From NCBI RefSeq assembly GCF_032191775.1, contig NZ_CP132507.1:459001-523000 (forward strand): a DNA stretch of 64,000 nucleotides. The letters run 5' to 3'. Within the stretch, counting starts at the first letter, position 1. Each line of letters begins with the position of its first letter. Below, piece after piece: positions 55,272-64,000 of this stretch. Below the pieces are notes generated by a model. It ran no database searches, was not told the origin of the DNA, and was given only the letters and a program-made list of their open reading frames with translations. The translations under genes were made by a program, and so were the position numbers. Source of the DNA: Rhodoferax mekongensis. Lineage in GTDB: Bacteria; Pseudomonadota; Gammaproteobacteria; Burkholderiales; Burkholderiaceae_C.

Positions 55272-56160
55272 ATTTGCGCGCCAGCCAGACCCCGAACACC
55301 GTAAGCCCCATGCCGGCGAGTGCCAAGCCGGTCAGCGTCTCGCCAAACAGGGCCCAGGCCACCAGCGCGGTGCAAGGCGGCACCAGGTAAAACAGGCTGG
55401 CCACGTTGACGGCCGTGCCACTGCGGATCAGCACATTGAGCAGCGTGACCGCCCCCAAGGACAACACCAGCACCAGCCACGCCAGCGCAAACACGAAGGA
55501 CCCGGTCCACTCAATGTGCATGGTCTCGGTGGCAGCTGCCGCCAAGCCCGTCAACACCAAACTGGGAATGAACTGAATGAGCGAGCCCGTGCGCAAATCA
55601 AACGAAGGGCAATAGCGCTTCTGGTACAACGTGCCGGCCGTGATGGCCAGCAATGCCACAGCCACCGGGAACAACAAGGTCCACAAGGTGGTCAGCCCCG
55701 CACCGGCGGCCAACTTGTGCGCCACCACCAGAGTCACGCCTGCAAAGCCAGCCGCCAAGCCCGCCCATTGCGTAGCCCGCACTTTTTCTCGCAACAACCA
55801 GCCGGCGCCCAACGCGGTAAGCAAAGGCTGCAGCCCCACCACAATGGCCGCCACACCTGCCGGCAGCCCATGGCCGATGGCGATGAACACACCACCCAGA
55901 TACACCGCATGCACCAGCACGCCGGTCACGGCAATGTGCCCGCACTCGCGCAACGTCCGTGGCCAGGGCGCCCGCGTGTGCCACACCACCAGCCCCATCA
56001 GCACCAGCACCGCGGCATAGCGAACTGCCAGAAAGGTGAGCGGCTCCACATACGGCAAACCGAACTTGGCCCCGATAAAGCCGGTGCTCCACAGGGCCAC
56101 AAACAAGAGCGGATACAGGGCGGCCAGCGGCGAGGCGGAGGAGGTGGAGCGCGAAATCAT
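55270..56160 (-). CDS. EamA/DMT-family transporter
   Basis: The 296-residue protein has about ten helices in two EamA repeats. The first begins LYPLLFVALWSTGFIGAKFG, a form common in this family; the second includes FALAWLVLVLSLGAVTLLNV. It is likely an exporter of a small metabolite. Position within the sulfur region might suggest a sulfur compound such as cysteine, but no sequence feature shows this. It is convergent with the molbindin gene and shares its terminator. Confidence 0.9.
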   Translation of the reverse strand: MISRSTSSASPLAALYPLLFVALWSTGFIGAKFGLPYVEPLTFLAVRYAAVLVLMGLVVWHTRAPWPRTLRECGHIAVTGVLVHAVYLGGVFIAIGHGLPAGVAAIVVGLQPLLTALGAGWLLREKVRATQWAGLAAGFAGVTLVVAHKLAAGAGLTTLWTLLFPVAVALLAITAGTLYQKRYCPSFDLRTGSLIQFIPSLVLTGLAAAATETMHIEWTGSFVFALAWLVLVLSLGAVTLLNVLIRSGTAVNVASLFYLVPPCTALVAWALFGETLTGLALAGMGLTVFGVWLARK

Positions 56161-56294
56161 CTACCGATCTTAAAGACCCGCGCTTCACACTCTGATGGCC
56201 ATGCTTGCCTTGCATAAGCAAACAACAAAGTATTCGTTGGGTTTCGCACATCGCTTGCGCAGAATGGCCCCTCGCTAGTTTTGAAGGTGAGTCC

Positions 56295-56834
56295 ATGTCT
56301 ACTGTGTTGATTGTTCCCGGATGGCGTGATTCCGGCCCCGGCCATTGGCAAACCCTGTGGGCCGAACAACTGCCGGGCGCAGTGCGCGTGCATCAGGATG
56401 ACTGGATCACCCCTACGCGCACCGCTTGGGTCGCATCAATCACGCGCCACATTCTGGAGATTGGTGGTCCGGTCGTCATTGCTGCGCACAGCCTGGGCTG
56501 CATTGCTACCAGCCACTTGCCGCCGGAAGCGGTAGAGCGCATTGTGGGCGCCCTGCTCGTGGCTCCGGCCGACCCCGAACGGCGCGGCATTCTGGCGGAC
56601 TTTGCCCCCGTGCCCTACCAGCCCCTGCCCTACCGCAGCATTGTGGTGGCCAGCACCAACGACCCGTTTTGCCCGGTACGCACCGCGGGTGCCTATGCAC
56701 GGGCGTGGAAGAGTGAATTCGTGCGCCTGCCCGACGCCGGCCACATCAACGTAGAGGCCGGCTTCGGCCCCTGGCCTCTGGGCAGCGCATTGCTGCAGAG
56801 CTTGCTTCCGGTCGCAAGCCCTGCAGTCGCTTGA
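56295..56834 (+). CDS. RBBP9/YdeN-family alpha/beta hydrolase
   Basis: The 179-residue serine hydrolase begins STVLIVPGWRDSGPGHWQTL, the family's opening signature. The catalytic triad is visible: Ser in IAAHSLGCIA, Asp in ASTNDPFCPV and His in LPDAGHINVEAGFG. Substrate is unknown; family members are small esterase-like enzymes. ATG 56295 (after GAAGGTGAG) was preferred over a frame from 56205. It runs convergent to the monooxygenase gene, with 13 bases between the stops. Confidence 0.9.
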   Translation: MSTVLIVPGWRDSGPGHWQTLWAEQLPGAVRVHQDDWITPTRTAWVASITRHILEIGGPVVIAAHSLGCIATSHLPPEAVERIVGALLVAPADPERRGILADFAPVPYQPLPYRSIVVASTNDPFCPVRTAGAYARAWKSEFVRLPDAGHINVEAGFGPWPLGSALLQSLLPVASPAVA

Positions 56835-56847
56835 AGCAAGCGCTTCC

Positions 56848-58200
56848 TCAAGCCGCCTTTTGCTTCTGCACCGTGAACTGATTGGCCGGGCGCTCCAGCC
56901 CCAGGTTCTCGCGCAAGGTTGTGCCTTCGTACTCAGTGCGGAACAAGCCCCGGCGCTGCAGCTCCGGAATGACCAGCTCCACAAAGTCGTCCAGTGATTC
57001 AGGCAATACCGGTGGCATCACATTGAAGCCATCGGCTGCGCCGTTCTCGAACCAGTTCTGAATCTCGTCGGCAATCTTCTCGGGGGTACCCACCACCACC
57101 CAGTGACCCCGCGCACCCGCCAGGTACTCATACAACTGGCGCACGGTGAGCTTGTCGCGGCGGGCCAATTCGAGCACCACATGTGCGCGGCTGTTACGGC
57201 CCAAGGGCGGCTGGGGAATGTAGGGCGGCGGTGCGTCCAGGTCCCACTTGGTCAAATCTTCGCCCGGCCAGAAAGGTGCAATTGTGCTCAGGCCTACCGA
57301 GGGGTGGATGAGCTTTTGCAGCTCGGCCCATTTGGCATCAGCTTCCTCTTGCGTGCGGCCCACCACGGGTGAAATGCCGGGCAGCACCAGCAACTGATCA
57401 GGGCGGCGGCCGTACTTGGCCAGCCGGCCTTTCACATCCGCATAGAAGGCCTGCGCCTCGGCCAGGCTGGTCCAGGCGGTGAAGATCGCCTCGGCGGTCG
57501 CAGCCGCCAGCTCCTTGCCCGGCTCGGACGAGCCTGCTTGCACGATCACCGGGTAGCCCTGGGGTGAGCGCTCGATGTTGAGCGGGCCTTTCACCTTGAG
57601 GTGCTTGCCGACGTGGTTCAGGGTGTGCAGTTTGGCGGGGTCAAAGTACACGCCACTCGCCGGGTCGCGGCTGAAGGCGTCATCTTCAAAGCTGTCCCAC
57701 AAGCCTTTGACCACATCCACAAACTCGTGCGCAATCTCATAACGCGTCTCGGGGTCGGGGTGCTTGTCAAAACCGAAGTTGCCGTACACATTCTCTGCCC
57801 CGGTCGTCACCACATTCCACGCTGCCCGGCCTTTGCTGATGTGGTCCAAGGACGCGAACTTGCGCGCCAGCAGATACGGGTCTTCATAGGTGGTGGAGGC
57901 CGTAGCCACAAAGCCGATGTGCTTGGTGGCCGTTGCCAGTGCAGCCCACAGCGTCACCGGCTCGAAGTGCGAGACACGGCCCTGACGGCTGAAGGCTTCG
58001 TCGCTGCCTTCAAACCACAGACCGGGACTGTCGGCCACAAACACCTGGTCGAACAGGCCGCGCTCGGCCGTTTTGGCGACCTCAATGTAGTGATCGATAT
58101 TGGTGCCGGAGTCGATCTGCGCGCCGGGGTGGCGCCAGGCAGCAATGTGGTGGCCGGTAGCCATGATGAATGCGCCCAGGCGCAGTTTGCGTTTTGACAT
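56848..58200 (-). CDS. Flavin-dependent monooxygenase (NtaA/SnaA/DszA family)
   Basis: The 450-residue protein of the bacterial luciferase superfamily begins KLRLGAFIMATGHHIAAWRH, followed by AERGLFDQVFVADSPGLWFE and the FMN-site segment GRAAWNVVTTGAENVYGNFG, then YPVIVQAGSSEPGKELAAAT and DGFNVMPPVLPESLDDFVEL. These are family hallmarks of two-component FMNH2-dependent monooxygenases such as DszA, SnaA and NtaA. Here it sits beside an SsuABC/TauABC-type importer, so it probably desulfurises an organosulfur compound (inference). A partner flavin reductase is not adjacent. The importer permease gene ends 38 bases upstream. Confidence 0.88.
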   Translation of the reverse strand: MSKRKLRLGAFIMATGHHIAAWRHPGAQIDSGTNIDHYIEVAKTAERGLFDQVFVADSPGLWFEGSDEAFSRQGRVSHFEPVTLWAALATATKHIGFVATASTTYEDPYLLARKFASLDHISKGRAAWNVVTTGAENVYGNFGFDKHPDPETRYEIAHEFVDVVKGLWDSFEDDAFSRDPASGVYFDPAKLHTLNHVGKHLKVKGPLNIERSPQGYPVIVQAGSSEPGKELAAATAEAIFTAWTSLAEAQAFYADVKGRLAKYGRRPDQLLVLPGISPVVGRTQEEADAKWAELQKLIHPSVGLSTIAPFWPGEDLTKWDLDAPPPYIPQPPLGRNSRAHVVLELARRDKLTVRQLYEYLAGARGHWVVVGTPEKIADEIQNWFENGAADGFNVMPPVLPESLDDFVELVIPELQRRGLFRTEYEGTTLRENLGLERPANQFTVQKQKAA

Positions 58201-58238
58201 GACAGTTCCTTTTTGCGAATGAAAATTTGAGTGAAAAA

Positions 58239-59078
58239 TCAGGTGTTGCCTGCGCCCGGTTTCCAGGCGGTCAGGCGGCGCTCTGCCACTTGCAGCAAGG
58301 CGTTAAAGACCACGCCAATGACGGTGATGGCAATGATTCCGAAGTACATGTCGGCAATCAGAAAGCTGTATTGCGCGTAAATGATCAGGTAGCCCAAGCC
58401 GGACTTGGCACCCACCATTTCGGCGGCTACCAACACCAGAATGGAGGTGGCACTGGCCAGGCGTATACCCACAAAGATGGTGGGCACCGAGGCGGGCAAG
58501 ATGACCTTGATGAACAACTGCCGCGCACTGGCGCCCATGGTGCGGGCCGACTTGATCAGCAGCGGGTCCACCTGCTTCACCGCCGCAATGGTGTTGAGCA
58601 GCAAGGGCCAGGAGCAGGCGTAGACCACCATCGCCACCTTGGACACTTCGCCAATGCCCAGCAACAAAATGAACACAGGCAACAGGGCTAGCGCCGCGGT
58701 GTTGCGCAGCAGCTCAATCAGCGGGTTCAGAAAGTCCCCCAAGCTGCGGTACCAGCCGATGGCCAGCCCCAGGGGCACGGCATACAACACGGCAATGCCA
58801 AAGCCCCCCAGCGCCCGGCCTACGCTGGCCGACGTGTGCTGCCAGAGCTGGCCATTCAAAGCCAAGGCCCAGCCTGCAGCCAGCACCTCGCTCAGTGGCG
58901 GGAAGAAGGCGGGATCCGTCAACTCCAGACGCGGAGCCAACTCCCACCACGCAGCCAGCGCGACTACCAACGCAGAACGCCAGCCCCAATGCAGCACCCG
59001 CCTCAACACCCGCAACCAAACGGAGGGCGTACTCAACACCAGCGGAACAGCACCCGCAGTCAACGAAACATCAGACAT
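58239..59078 (-). CDS. Sulfonate/taurine-type ABC transporter permease (SsuC/TauC-like)
   Basis: The 279-residue inner-membrane protein has about six helices and the conserved loop LIKSARTMGASARQLFIKVI followed by ILPASVPTIFVGIRLASATS, the EAA-type motif of SsuC/TauC permeases. The C-terminal GLGYLIIYAQYSFLIADMYF is also typical. ATG 59078 lies 7 bases within the end of the ATPase gene (8-base overlap), so translation is coupled; the open frame to 59210 is a shadow of that gene. The likely cargo is a sulfonate or sulfate ester. Confidence 0.9.
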   Translation of the reverse strand: MSDVSLTAGAVPLVLSTPSVWLRVLRRVLHWGWRSALVVALAAWWELAPRLELTDPAFFPPLSEVLAAGWALALNGQLWQHTSASVGRALGGFGIAVLYAVPLGLAIGWYRSLGDFLNPLIELLRNTAALALLPVFILLLGIGEVSKVAMVVYACSWPLLLNTIAAVKQVDPLLIKSARTMGASARQLFIKVILPASVPTIFVGIRLASATSILVLVAAEMVGAKSGLGYLIIYAQYSFLIADMYFGIIAITVIGVVFNALLQVAERRLTAWKPGAGNT

Positions 59079-59925
59079 GGAAACTCTCCTTGCGAGCGGG
59101 CAGGGTGGCAATACGGGCACGGCGCTGCTGGCGCGCTTCGGCCACCTCGTCGTGCAACAGGGACCAGATTTGGTGGCGCAATTCGCCGAACAGGGGCAGC
59201 GAGCGCACATCGGGCGTGTCGGCGCGCAAGGTGTCAGGGATGTCCACGATCTCTTTGATGCGCCCCGGGCGCGAGGTCATCACCGCCACGCGCTGGCCCA
59301 GCACCACGGCTTCGTCAATACCGTGGGTGATGAACACAATCGTCTTGCCGGTTCGGTGCCAGATGTCCACCAACTCCTCCTGCAAGGTCTCGCGTGTTTG
59401 TGCGTCCAGCGCGGCAAAGGGCTCGTCCATCAGCAGCACCTCGGGCTCATAGGCGAGGCTGCGGGCAATGGCCACGCGTTGCTTCATGCCGCCCGACATT
59501 TCGTGGGGGTAGTGCTTGGCAAAAGCGCTCAAGCCCACCAGGTCCAGATAAGCGGCCGCCTTGGCACGGCGCTCACTGCGGCCCAGCCCGGCAATCTCCA
59601 ACCCGAAGGCCACGTTGTCCAAAGCGGTGAGCCACGGAAACAGCGCGTATTGCTGAAAGACCACCCCACGGTCCCGAGCAGGACCGGTAATGGGCTTGCC
59701 GTCAATCAGCACGCGACCACTGCTGGGCAAGGCGAGGCCTGCCAGCAGGTCCAACAACGTGGATTTGCCGCAACCGCTTGGACCCACCAGAACCAGAAAC
59801 TCACCAGCGCGCACGTCAAGGCTCACGTTGTCCAGCGCCACAAAGCGCTGGGCGGGTGTGCCGTCTTCAGACCGCACGGCGAACGTCTTGCTGACGTTTT
59901 CAAACCGGATTTTGGGCGTGCTCAT
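59071..59925 (-). CDS. Sulfonate/taurine-type ABC transporter ATPase (SsuB/TauB-like)
   Basis: The 284-residue ATPase has Walker A VGPSGCGKSTLLDLLAGLA near residue 48, the signature MSGGMKQRVAIARSLA near 142, Walker B VLLMDEPFAALD and the switch His in IVFITHGIDEAV. Q-loop VVFQQYALFPWLTALDNV is present. It energises the SsuC-like permease. Its ATG overlaps the binding-protein stop (ATGA at 59922-59925) and its end overlaps the permease start. Confidence 0.93.
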   Translation of the reverse strand: MSTPKIRFENVSKTFAVRSEDGTPAQRFVALDNVSLDVRAGEFLVLVGPSGCGKSTLLDLLAGLALPSSGRVLIDGKPITGPARDRGVVFQQYALFPWLTALDNVAFGLEIAGLGRSERRAKAAAYLDLVGLSAFAKHYPHEMSGGMKQRVAIARSLAYEPEVLLMDEPFAALDAQTRETLQEELVDIWHRTGKTIVFITHGIDEAVVLGQRVAVMTSRPGRIKEIVDIPDTLRADTPDVRSLPLFGELRHQIWSLLHDEVAEARQQRRARIATLPARKESFHV

Positions 59926-60935
59926 TTCGTTGCCACCTTTGCGCCATTCGCGTACGGGTTGAGGGCGTTCGTGTAGAGATCCGAAGGCTTGACTTGCCCG
60001 GCCTTGATGATGTCCTCCTTCACCAGCCAGTCAATCCAGACCTGCAGATCCTTGTCCAGCACCACACCGCCTACCGAAGGAATGCCGGTGCTTTTCCAGA
60101 ACTGGATAGCGTCAGCGCTCTCGGCACGACCCCGGGCCTTGATGATTCCTTCGAAGGTGCTGCGCACCTGGGCAGGTGGTGTCACACGCGCCCACTCAAT
60201 CGCCTTGGCTATCGCACCCACCAGGTGCTTGGAGGCCTTGGGGTTTTGCTCGATGAACTTGTTGCGCAGCACATAGGAACCTGCGGTGAAGTTGCCGAAC
60301 AAGTCACGGTCTGTGAACAGCGGGCGGATGCCGCCGCGTTCCAGCGCCTTGTCCCGCAAGATGCCGCCCAGCGTGCTCACCTCCACTTGGCCTTGACGCA
60401 GCGCCTGCTCGCCGGAGACGGGCGGCGTGATGACAAAGGTGACCTGCTTGGCCTCTTCGTCCGTCACCTTGTTGCGCTCCAAGTATTCACGCACCATGAA
60501 ATCATGGTGGGCACCCAGGGTGTTCATGGCCACCTTCTTGCCCAGCAAGTCACGGGCAGTTTTGATGGGACTGTCGTTCTTGACGTAGTAGCCGGTCCAG
60601 GTGTTGTCATCTACACCGTAGTAGCCGATCACCGCCTTCACAGGCGCTTTCTTGACAATGAGCTTGACCAGTGCGCCATTAAAGGCACCGCCGATATCGA
60701 TGTCGTTCGTCACCACCGCTTGCACATCCTGCGGGCCACTGATGGTGTTGCCCACCCATTTGGCCTTGAGCGGTGCCAGATTGCCCAGGTGTTCGGCCAG
60801 TTCGATCCAGACCACCTGGCCCACGGTGCCCTGGTAACGGATGTCGGTGACTTCCAGTGCTTCTTGGGCTGCGGCGGGGCTGATGGCGCTCCACGCCAGC
60901 CAGGCGGTTGCGAAAAGCTTGATGATTTTTTGCAT
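59922..60935 (-). CDS. Sulfonate/taurine-type ABC substrate-binding protein
   Basis: The 337-residue periplasmic protein has a signal peptide ([20 protein letters not shown], cleavage after AAAQ) and an NMT1/SsuA-like domain ([60 protein letters not shown]). It captures the substrate for the importer encoded downstream. ATG 60935 follows GAGGGAAACCC; an in-frame ATG at 60959 is less well supported. It is the first gene of the binding protein-ATPase-permease-monooxygenase operon and divergent from the TauD-type gene. Confidence 0.9.
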   Translation of the reverse strand: MQKIIKLFATAWLAWSAISPAAAQEALEVTDIRYQGTVGQVVWIELAEHLGNLAPLKAKWVGNTISGPQDVQAVVTNDIDIGGAFNGALVKLIVKKAPVKAVIGYYGVDDNTWTGYYVKNDSPIKTARDLLGKKVAMNTLGAHHDFMVREYLERNKVTDEEAKQVTFVITPPVSGEQALRQGQVEVSTLGGILRDKALERGGIRPLFTDRDLFGNFTAGSYVLRNKFIEQNPKASKHLVGAIAKAIEWARVTPPAQVRSTFEGIIKARGRAESADAIQFWKSTGIPSVGGVVLDKDLQVWIDWLVKEDIIKAGQVKPSDLYTNALNPYANGAKVATK

Positions 60936-61132
60936 GGGTTTCCCTCGTTGGTTGTTCATGGGGTGTCAGCGTAGAGACGCAACACGCCATCGACAACGAA
61001 GAAAAACGACCAAGCAAACACCGCAACAAAAAGCAGATGTGTTCATGCGAAATGCGCGCTTCGCGGAAGGGCTTCGGCTTCTTAGCATGCAGGCCTCTTC
61101 TCTGTTTTCACGCTGTCACATCAAGGAGTTTT

Positions 61133-62053
61133 ATGTCTGCTGTTTTGCAAAGCCCACTCGCCACCGCAGCTGCGCCGCTGGAGATCACACCCCTGGCGGG
61201 TCGCATTGGTGCCCTTATTCAGGGCGTGCGTCTCTCTGGCGAACTCGCACCGGAGACCTTCGCGGCCATCCACCAAGCGCTGTTGCGCTACAAGGTAGTT
61301 TTCTTCCGGGGTCAGCACCACCTTGACGACGCTTCGCAACAAGCGTTTGCATCCCTGTGGGGTGACGTGGTGGCCCACCCCACCGTGCCTTCGCGCAACG
61401 GCACACAGATCCTGGAGCTGGACTCCCAGCACGGCGGGCGTGCAAACTCATGGCATACCGATGTGACTTTTGATGTGGACTACCCCAAGGTCTCGGTACT
61501 GCGCGGGGTAACGATCCCCGAGTCCGGAGGCGATACGGTCTGGTCCAACACGGCAGCTGCCTATGAGGAGCTCCCTGAGGAGTTGCGTGCCTTGGCCGAT
61601 CGTCTGTGGGCCGTGCACAGCAATGACTACGACTACGCCGCCACCCGCGTGGAGCCCGATGACGCGGGTGCCCAGCACTACCGCGAAGTATTTCGCGCCC
61701 GCTTGATTGAGGCGCAGCACCCCCTGGTACGCGTGCACCCCGAAACCGGCGAACGCACTTTGGTGGCTGGCCATTTCGTCAAGCGCTTTGCCGGCTACAA
61801 CACCCACGATTCGGACCGCCTGTTCGAAATCTTCCAACACCACATTACCCGCTTGGAGAACACCGTGCGCTGGCAATGGACGACAGGCGACGTGGCTATC
61901 TGGGACAACCGCGCCACCCAACACTACGCCATCAACGACTACGGCAAGCAACACCGCGTAGTACGCCGCGTGACCGTGCGTGGCGAGGTTCCCGTCGCTG
62001 TGGACGGCCAACGCAGCTTCGTGCCCGGCAACGCTGTCACGCACCCCGCCTGA
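61133..62053 (+). CDS. TauD/TfdA-family Fe(II)/2-oxoglutarate dioxygenase
   Basis: The 306-residue protein has the iron-binding HxD in [16 protein letters not shown] near residue 107, the distal His in [16 protein letters not shown] and Arg in [10 protein letters not shown] for 2-oxoglutarate. The start [19 protein letters not shown] matches TauD/AtsK-type enzymes. It hydroxylates a sulfonate or alkyl sulfate so that sulfite or sulfate leaves; AtsK-like alkylsulfatase activity is as plausible as taurine dioxygenase. ATG 61133 follows AAGGAG; the frame upstream to 61037 is not conserved. It is divergent from the importer operon and overlaps the next gene by one base. Confidence 0.92.
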   Translation: MSAVLQSPLATAAAPLEITPLAGRIGALIQGVRLSGELAPETFAAIHQALLRYKVVFFRGQHHLDDASQQAFASLWGDVVAHPTVPSRNGTQILELDSQHGGRANSWHTDVTFDVDYPKVSVLRGVTIPESGGDTVWSNTAAAYEELPEELRALADRLWAVHSNDYDYAATRVEPDDAGAQHYREVFRARLIEAQHPLVRVHPETGERTLVAGHFVKRFAGYNTHDSDRLFEIFQHHITRLENTVRWQWTTGDVAIWDNRATQHYAINDYGKQHRVVRRVTVRGEVPVAVDGQRSFVPGNAVTHPA

Positions 62054-63240
62054 TGCGCGGGTTCTTCACCCGCCACGCCTTTCTGCTGCGCTTTGCCCTG
62101 CTGTCCTCCTTCATGGGGACCAGCGTGGGCCTGGCCAAGTTCACCACCACCCTGTACGCGCTGGAGCTGGGCGCCCAGGGCTGGTTGTTGGCGGCCATGG
62201 CGGGCGCCCAATCAGTGGGCATTCTGTTCATGAGCCTGCCGGTGGGCTTCTGGGTGGAGCGCTTCGGGCCGGCGCGGCTGTTCATTGCGGGCAGCTGGCT
62301 CATGGGGGCGCTGTACGCCCTGATTCCTGCGGTGCCCCATGCCTTTTTCTTGCTGGGCGTAACGGCGTGCATCAGCTTTCTGATGCCATTGCGCTTCGTG
62401 TCGCTCAACACCGTGTTCATGACGGCGCTGGACCGCATCGGCCATGCGCAGGCGGGCTGGCAGCGCGGCGCGCACATGTCAGGCATGTTTTTGCTCGGGC
62501 CGGTGGTGGCTGCCAGTGTGATCCATTGGGGTGGTCACGCCGGCAGCTACTGGCTGATTGCCGGCATGTTTGTACTGACGGCACTTTTGGCCGGCCCGGT
62601 GTTGCGAGAGCAGCCGCATTCCCCACCTGCAGCTGGTACCCGTGTGGGCATCTTCCGTTCGGTGCGCGCACTGTGGGCCGAGCCTGCGGTGCGCACCTTG
62701 GCCAGCCTCGAATTTGCAGTGCAAGCGGCGCACATGTATTACGCCTTCTATATCGTGGTGATTGCGGTGCAGCAGCTGGGTCTGCCCGCGCTGGGAGCCG
62801 GCTCGCTGGTGGCGGTGCAGGGAAGCGCTTTCATCTTCTCGCTGATTTTTCTGGGCCGGTGGACGGCACGCTTGGGACCCTTGCGCACGGTGGTGGGTGG
62901 CGCGGTGGCTGCTGGACTGGCCATGGTTCTACTAGCCAGTGCCCGCAATATTGGCGGGCTGTGGGCGGGCGGTGCGCTCTTGGGTCTGGGCTTGGGCTTG
63001 CTGCAAATTCATACGCTGAGCCAATTTGCTGTGTGGGGCGCCAAGCTGGGGCGCGGCCGGGTGTCGGGCCTGAGCGCGCTGGCCGGGCCCACAGGCGGCT
63101 TTCTGGGCGGCCTGCTCGGCGGCACCACCGGTGCAGCGATAGGGCTGCAAGCCATGTTCTTGGTTTTTGTCCCGCTGTTTGCGTGGCTGGCGTGGAACAG
63201 TGTGCGCGCCCACCGTTCGCCTCAGATGATTTCGGCTTAA
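62053..63240 (+). CDS. MFS transporter coupled to the TauD-type gene
   Basis: The 395-residue protein has about twelve helices of the major facilitator superfamily, e.g. MGTSVGLAKFTTTLYALELG, AQSVGILFMSLPVGFWVERF and LGALGLLQIHTLSQF-like segments near the end, with a Gly-rich GGFLGGLLGGTTGAAIG. The A-motif loop (VGFWVERFGPARLF) is present. Its ATG overlaps the dioxygenase stop (TGATG), so both are made together; it may export the product or import the sulfur substrate. Substrate unknown. Confidence 0.88.
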   Translation: MRGFFTRHAFLLRFALLSSFMGTSVGLAKFTTTLYALELGAQGWLLAAMAGAQSVGILFMSLPVGFWVERFGPARLFIAGSWLMGALYALIPAVPHAFFLLGVTACISFLMPLRFVSLNTVFMTALDRIGHAQAGWQRGAHMSGMFLLGPVVAASVIHWGGHAGSYWLIAGMFVLTALLAGPVLREQPHSPPAAGTRVGIFRSVRALWAEPAVRTLASLEFAVQAAHMYYAFYIVVIAVQQLGLPALGAGSLVAVQGSAFIFSLIFLGRWTARLGPLRTVVGGAVAAGLAMVLLASARNIGGLWAGGALLGLGLGLLQIHTLSQFAVWGAKLGRGRVSGLSALAGPTGGFLGGLLGGTTGAAIGLQAMFLVFVPLFAWLAWNSVRAHRSPQMISA

Positions 63241-63321
63241 AGAATCAACTTTTTATTCGTTTGAGTTTTGATGAGGACTGATTACAGTCGTTTTCCATCA
63301 GCGCTGCCGACTGCCCCATGC

Positions 63322-63339
63322 TTGGCATTGATATGCCAA
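63322..63339. promoter_or_regulatory. Palindrome upstream of metY
   Basis: TTGGCAT-TGAT-ATGCCAA is an 18-bp dyad with perfect 7-base arms, 82 bases before the metY start and just before a repeat copy. It may be an operator of a sulfur or methionine regulator; no known consensus was matched. Confidence 0.45.
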
Positions 63340-63341
63340 AC

Positions 63342-63394
63342 AGGCCTCTAGCGCCCATGGAATATGCGCGAGCAGCTCTTTATTTCATAGCAAA
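63342..63394 (+). repeat. Copy of the local intergenic repeat
   Basis: AGGCCTCTAGCGCCCATGGA, then ATATGCGCGAGCAGCTCTTT and ATTTCATAGCAAA. It is the most consensus-like copy in the 5' half and ends 26 bases before metY. Confidence 0.8.
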
Positions 63395-63420
63395 TTTGTC
63401 ACACACCAAGGAGAAGCGCC

Positions 63421-64000
63421 ATGTCCGAGAACTGGAAATTCGAAACCAAGTCCGTCCACGCCGGTTACAGCCCCGATCCCACTACCAAGGCTGTCGCCGT
63501 GCCGATCTACCAGACGGCGGCTTATGCCTTTGACAGCGCCCAGCATGGCGCCGACCTGTTCGACCTGAAGGTGCCGGGCAACATCTACACCCGCATCATG
63601 AACCCCACGCAGGACGTGCTGGAAAAGCGCGTCGCGGCCCTGGAAGGCGGCCTGGCGGCCCTGGCCCTGGCCTCCGGCCAAGCGGCGGTGACCTACGCCA
63701 TCCAGACGATTGCCGAGGCGGGCGACAACATCGTCTCCAGCACAGCACTTTACGGCGGCACCTACAACCTGTTCGCCCACACGCTGCCCCAATTCGGCAT
63801 CACTACCCGCTTTGCGGACCACAAGAACCCCGACAGCTTTGCCCCGCTGATTGATGAACGTACCAAAGCCATCTTTGTCGAGTCTTTGGGCAACCCGCAA
63901 GGCAATGTGACCGACATCCGCCGCATTGCCGACATCGCGCACGCGCACGGCATTCCGCTTATTGTGGACAACACCGTGGCCACGCCCTACCTGCTGCGCC
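63421..64000 (+). CDS. metY: O-acetylhomoserine sulfhydrylase (partial, cut by window end)
   Basis: The first 193 residues of a Cys/Met-metabolism PLP enzyme. The start WKFETKSVHAGYSPDPTTKA, then VPIYQTAAYAFDSAQHGADL, YTRIMNPTQDVLEKRVAALE and LASGQAAVTYAIQTI are characteristic of MetY-type O-acetylhomoserine aminocarboxypropyltransferase. It makes homocysteine from O-acetylhomoserine and sulfide (or other thiols). The PLP-binding Lys lies beyond the edge. ATG 63421 follows AAGGAG. Its position after sulfur-uptake genes fits sulfide assimilation. Confidence 0.93.
   Translation, partial: MSENWKFETKSVHAGYSPDPTTKAVAVPIYQTAAYAFDSAQHGADLFDLKVPGNIYTRIMNPTQDVLEKRVAALEGGLAALALASGQAAVTYAIQTIAEAGDNIVSSTALYGGTYNLFAHTLPQFGITTRFADHKNPDSFAPLIDERTKAIFVESLGNPQGNVTDIRRIADIAHAHGIPLIVDNTVATPYLLR

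Noticed and set aside
63241..63420. SAM or other riboswitch before metY
   Set aside because: Only the repeat element and one dyad are visible; no pairing pattern of a known SAM riboswitch was recognised.

Overview
This is a GC-rich (roughly 60-65% by eye), densely coded stretch of a betaproteobacterial chromosome. The lysine-to-glutarate, reductive pyrimidine and sulfur-scavenging genes, together with a short repeat that recurs between genes, suggest the family Comamonadaceae (Rhodoferax/Polaromonas-like). That assignment is inference. No rRNA, tRNA, CRISPR array, transposase or phage gene was recognised. Both ends cut genes: a GGDEF domain on the left and a PLP enzyme (MetY) on the right.

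Layout. 1-5450: GGDEF tail, ABC-F ATPase Uup, then a hybrid histidine kinase next to a PhnD-like periplasmic binding protein. 5512-14238: lysine/glutarate catabolism (CoA-transferase, glutaryl-CoA dehydrogenase, lysine 2-monooxygenase DavB, 5-aminovaleramidase DavA, LysR regulator). It is interrupted by a GH1 glycosidase with its own LacI regulator and a clear operator. 14309-15322: phosphoesterase lipoprotein. 15537-21108: reductive pyrimidine operon (preT-preA-hydA-amidohydrolase) behind a textbook sigma-54 promoter and a RutR-like palindrome. 21225-23800: DUF486, YghU, adenosine deaminase, DUF4287. 23831-36124: signalling block with two binding-protein/kinase systems, one ending in an HD-GYP regulator, the other response regulator-kinase-binding protein-kinase with a recently duplicated kinase. 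36306-39640: Mpv17-like membrane protein coupled to MYG1, hydroxypyruvate isomerase, TerC protein. 39637-44003: RND efflux pair. 44233-46049: EamA exporter and divergent AraC regulator. 46068-53488: pentitol operon (AraC, DalD, RbtD, four-part ABC importer). 53870-63240: sulfur acquisition (sulfate-binding protein, molbindin, flavin monooxygenase, SsuABC/TauABC-type importer, TauD-type dioxygenase, MFS), with an EamA protein and a small hydrolase among them; then metY.

The feature that best deserves the label 'possibly undescribed system' is the repeated pairing of an orphan periplasmic binding protein with a histidine kinase. It occurs three times within 34 kb, each time with a different binding-protein family and never with ABC permease or ATPase genes. 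The binding proteins are probably extracytoplasmic ligand sensors, as TorT is for TorS. The second most unusual feature is a copy of the intergenic repeat lying in frame inside the CoA-transferase gene; another copy supplies the ribosome binding site of the dihydropyrimidinase gene.
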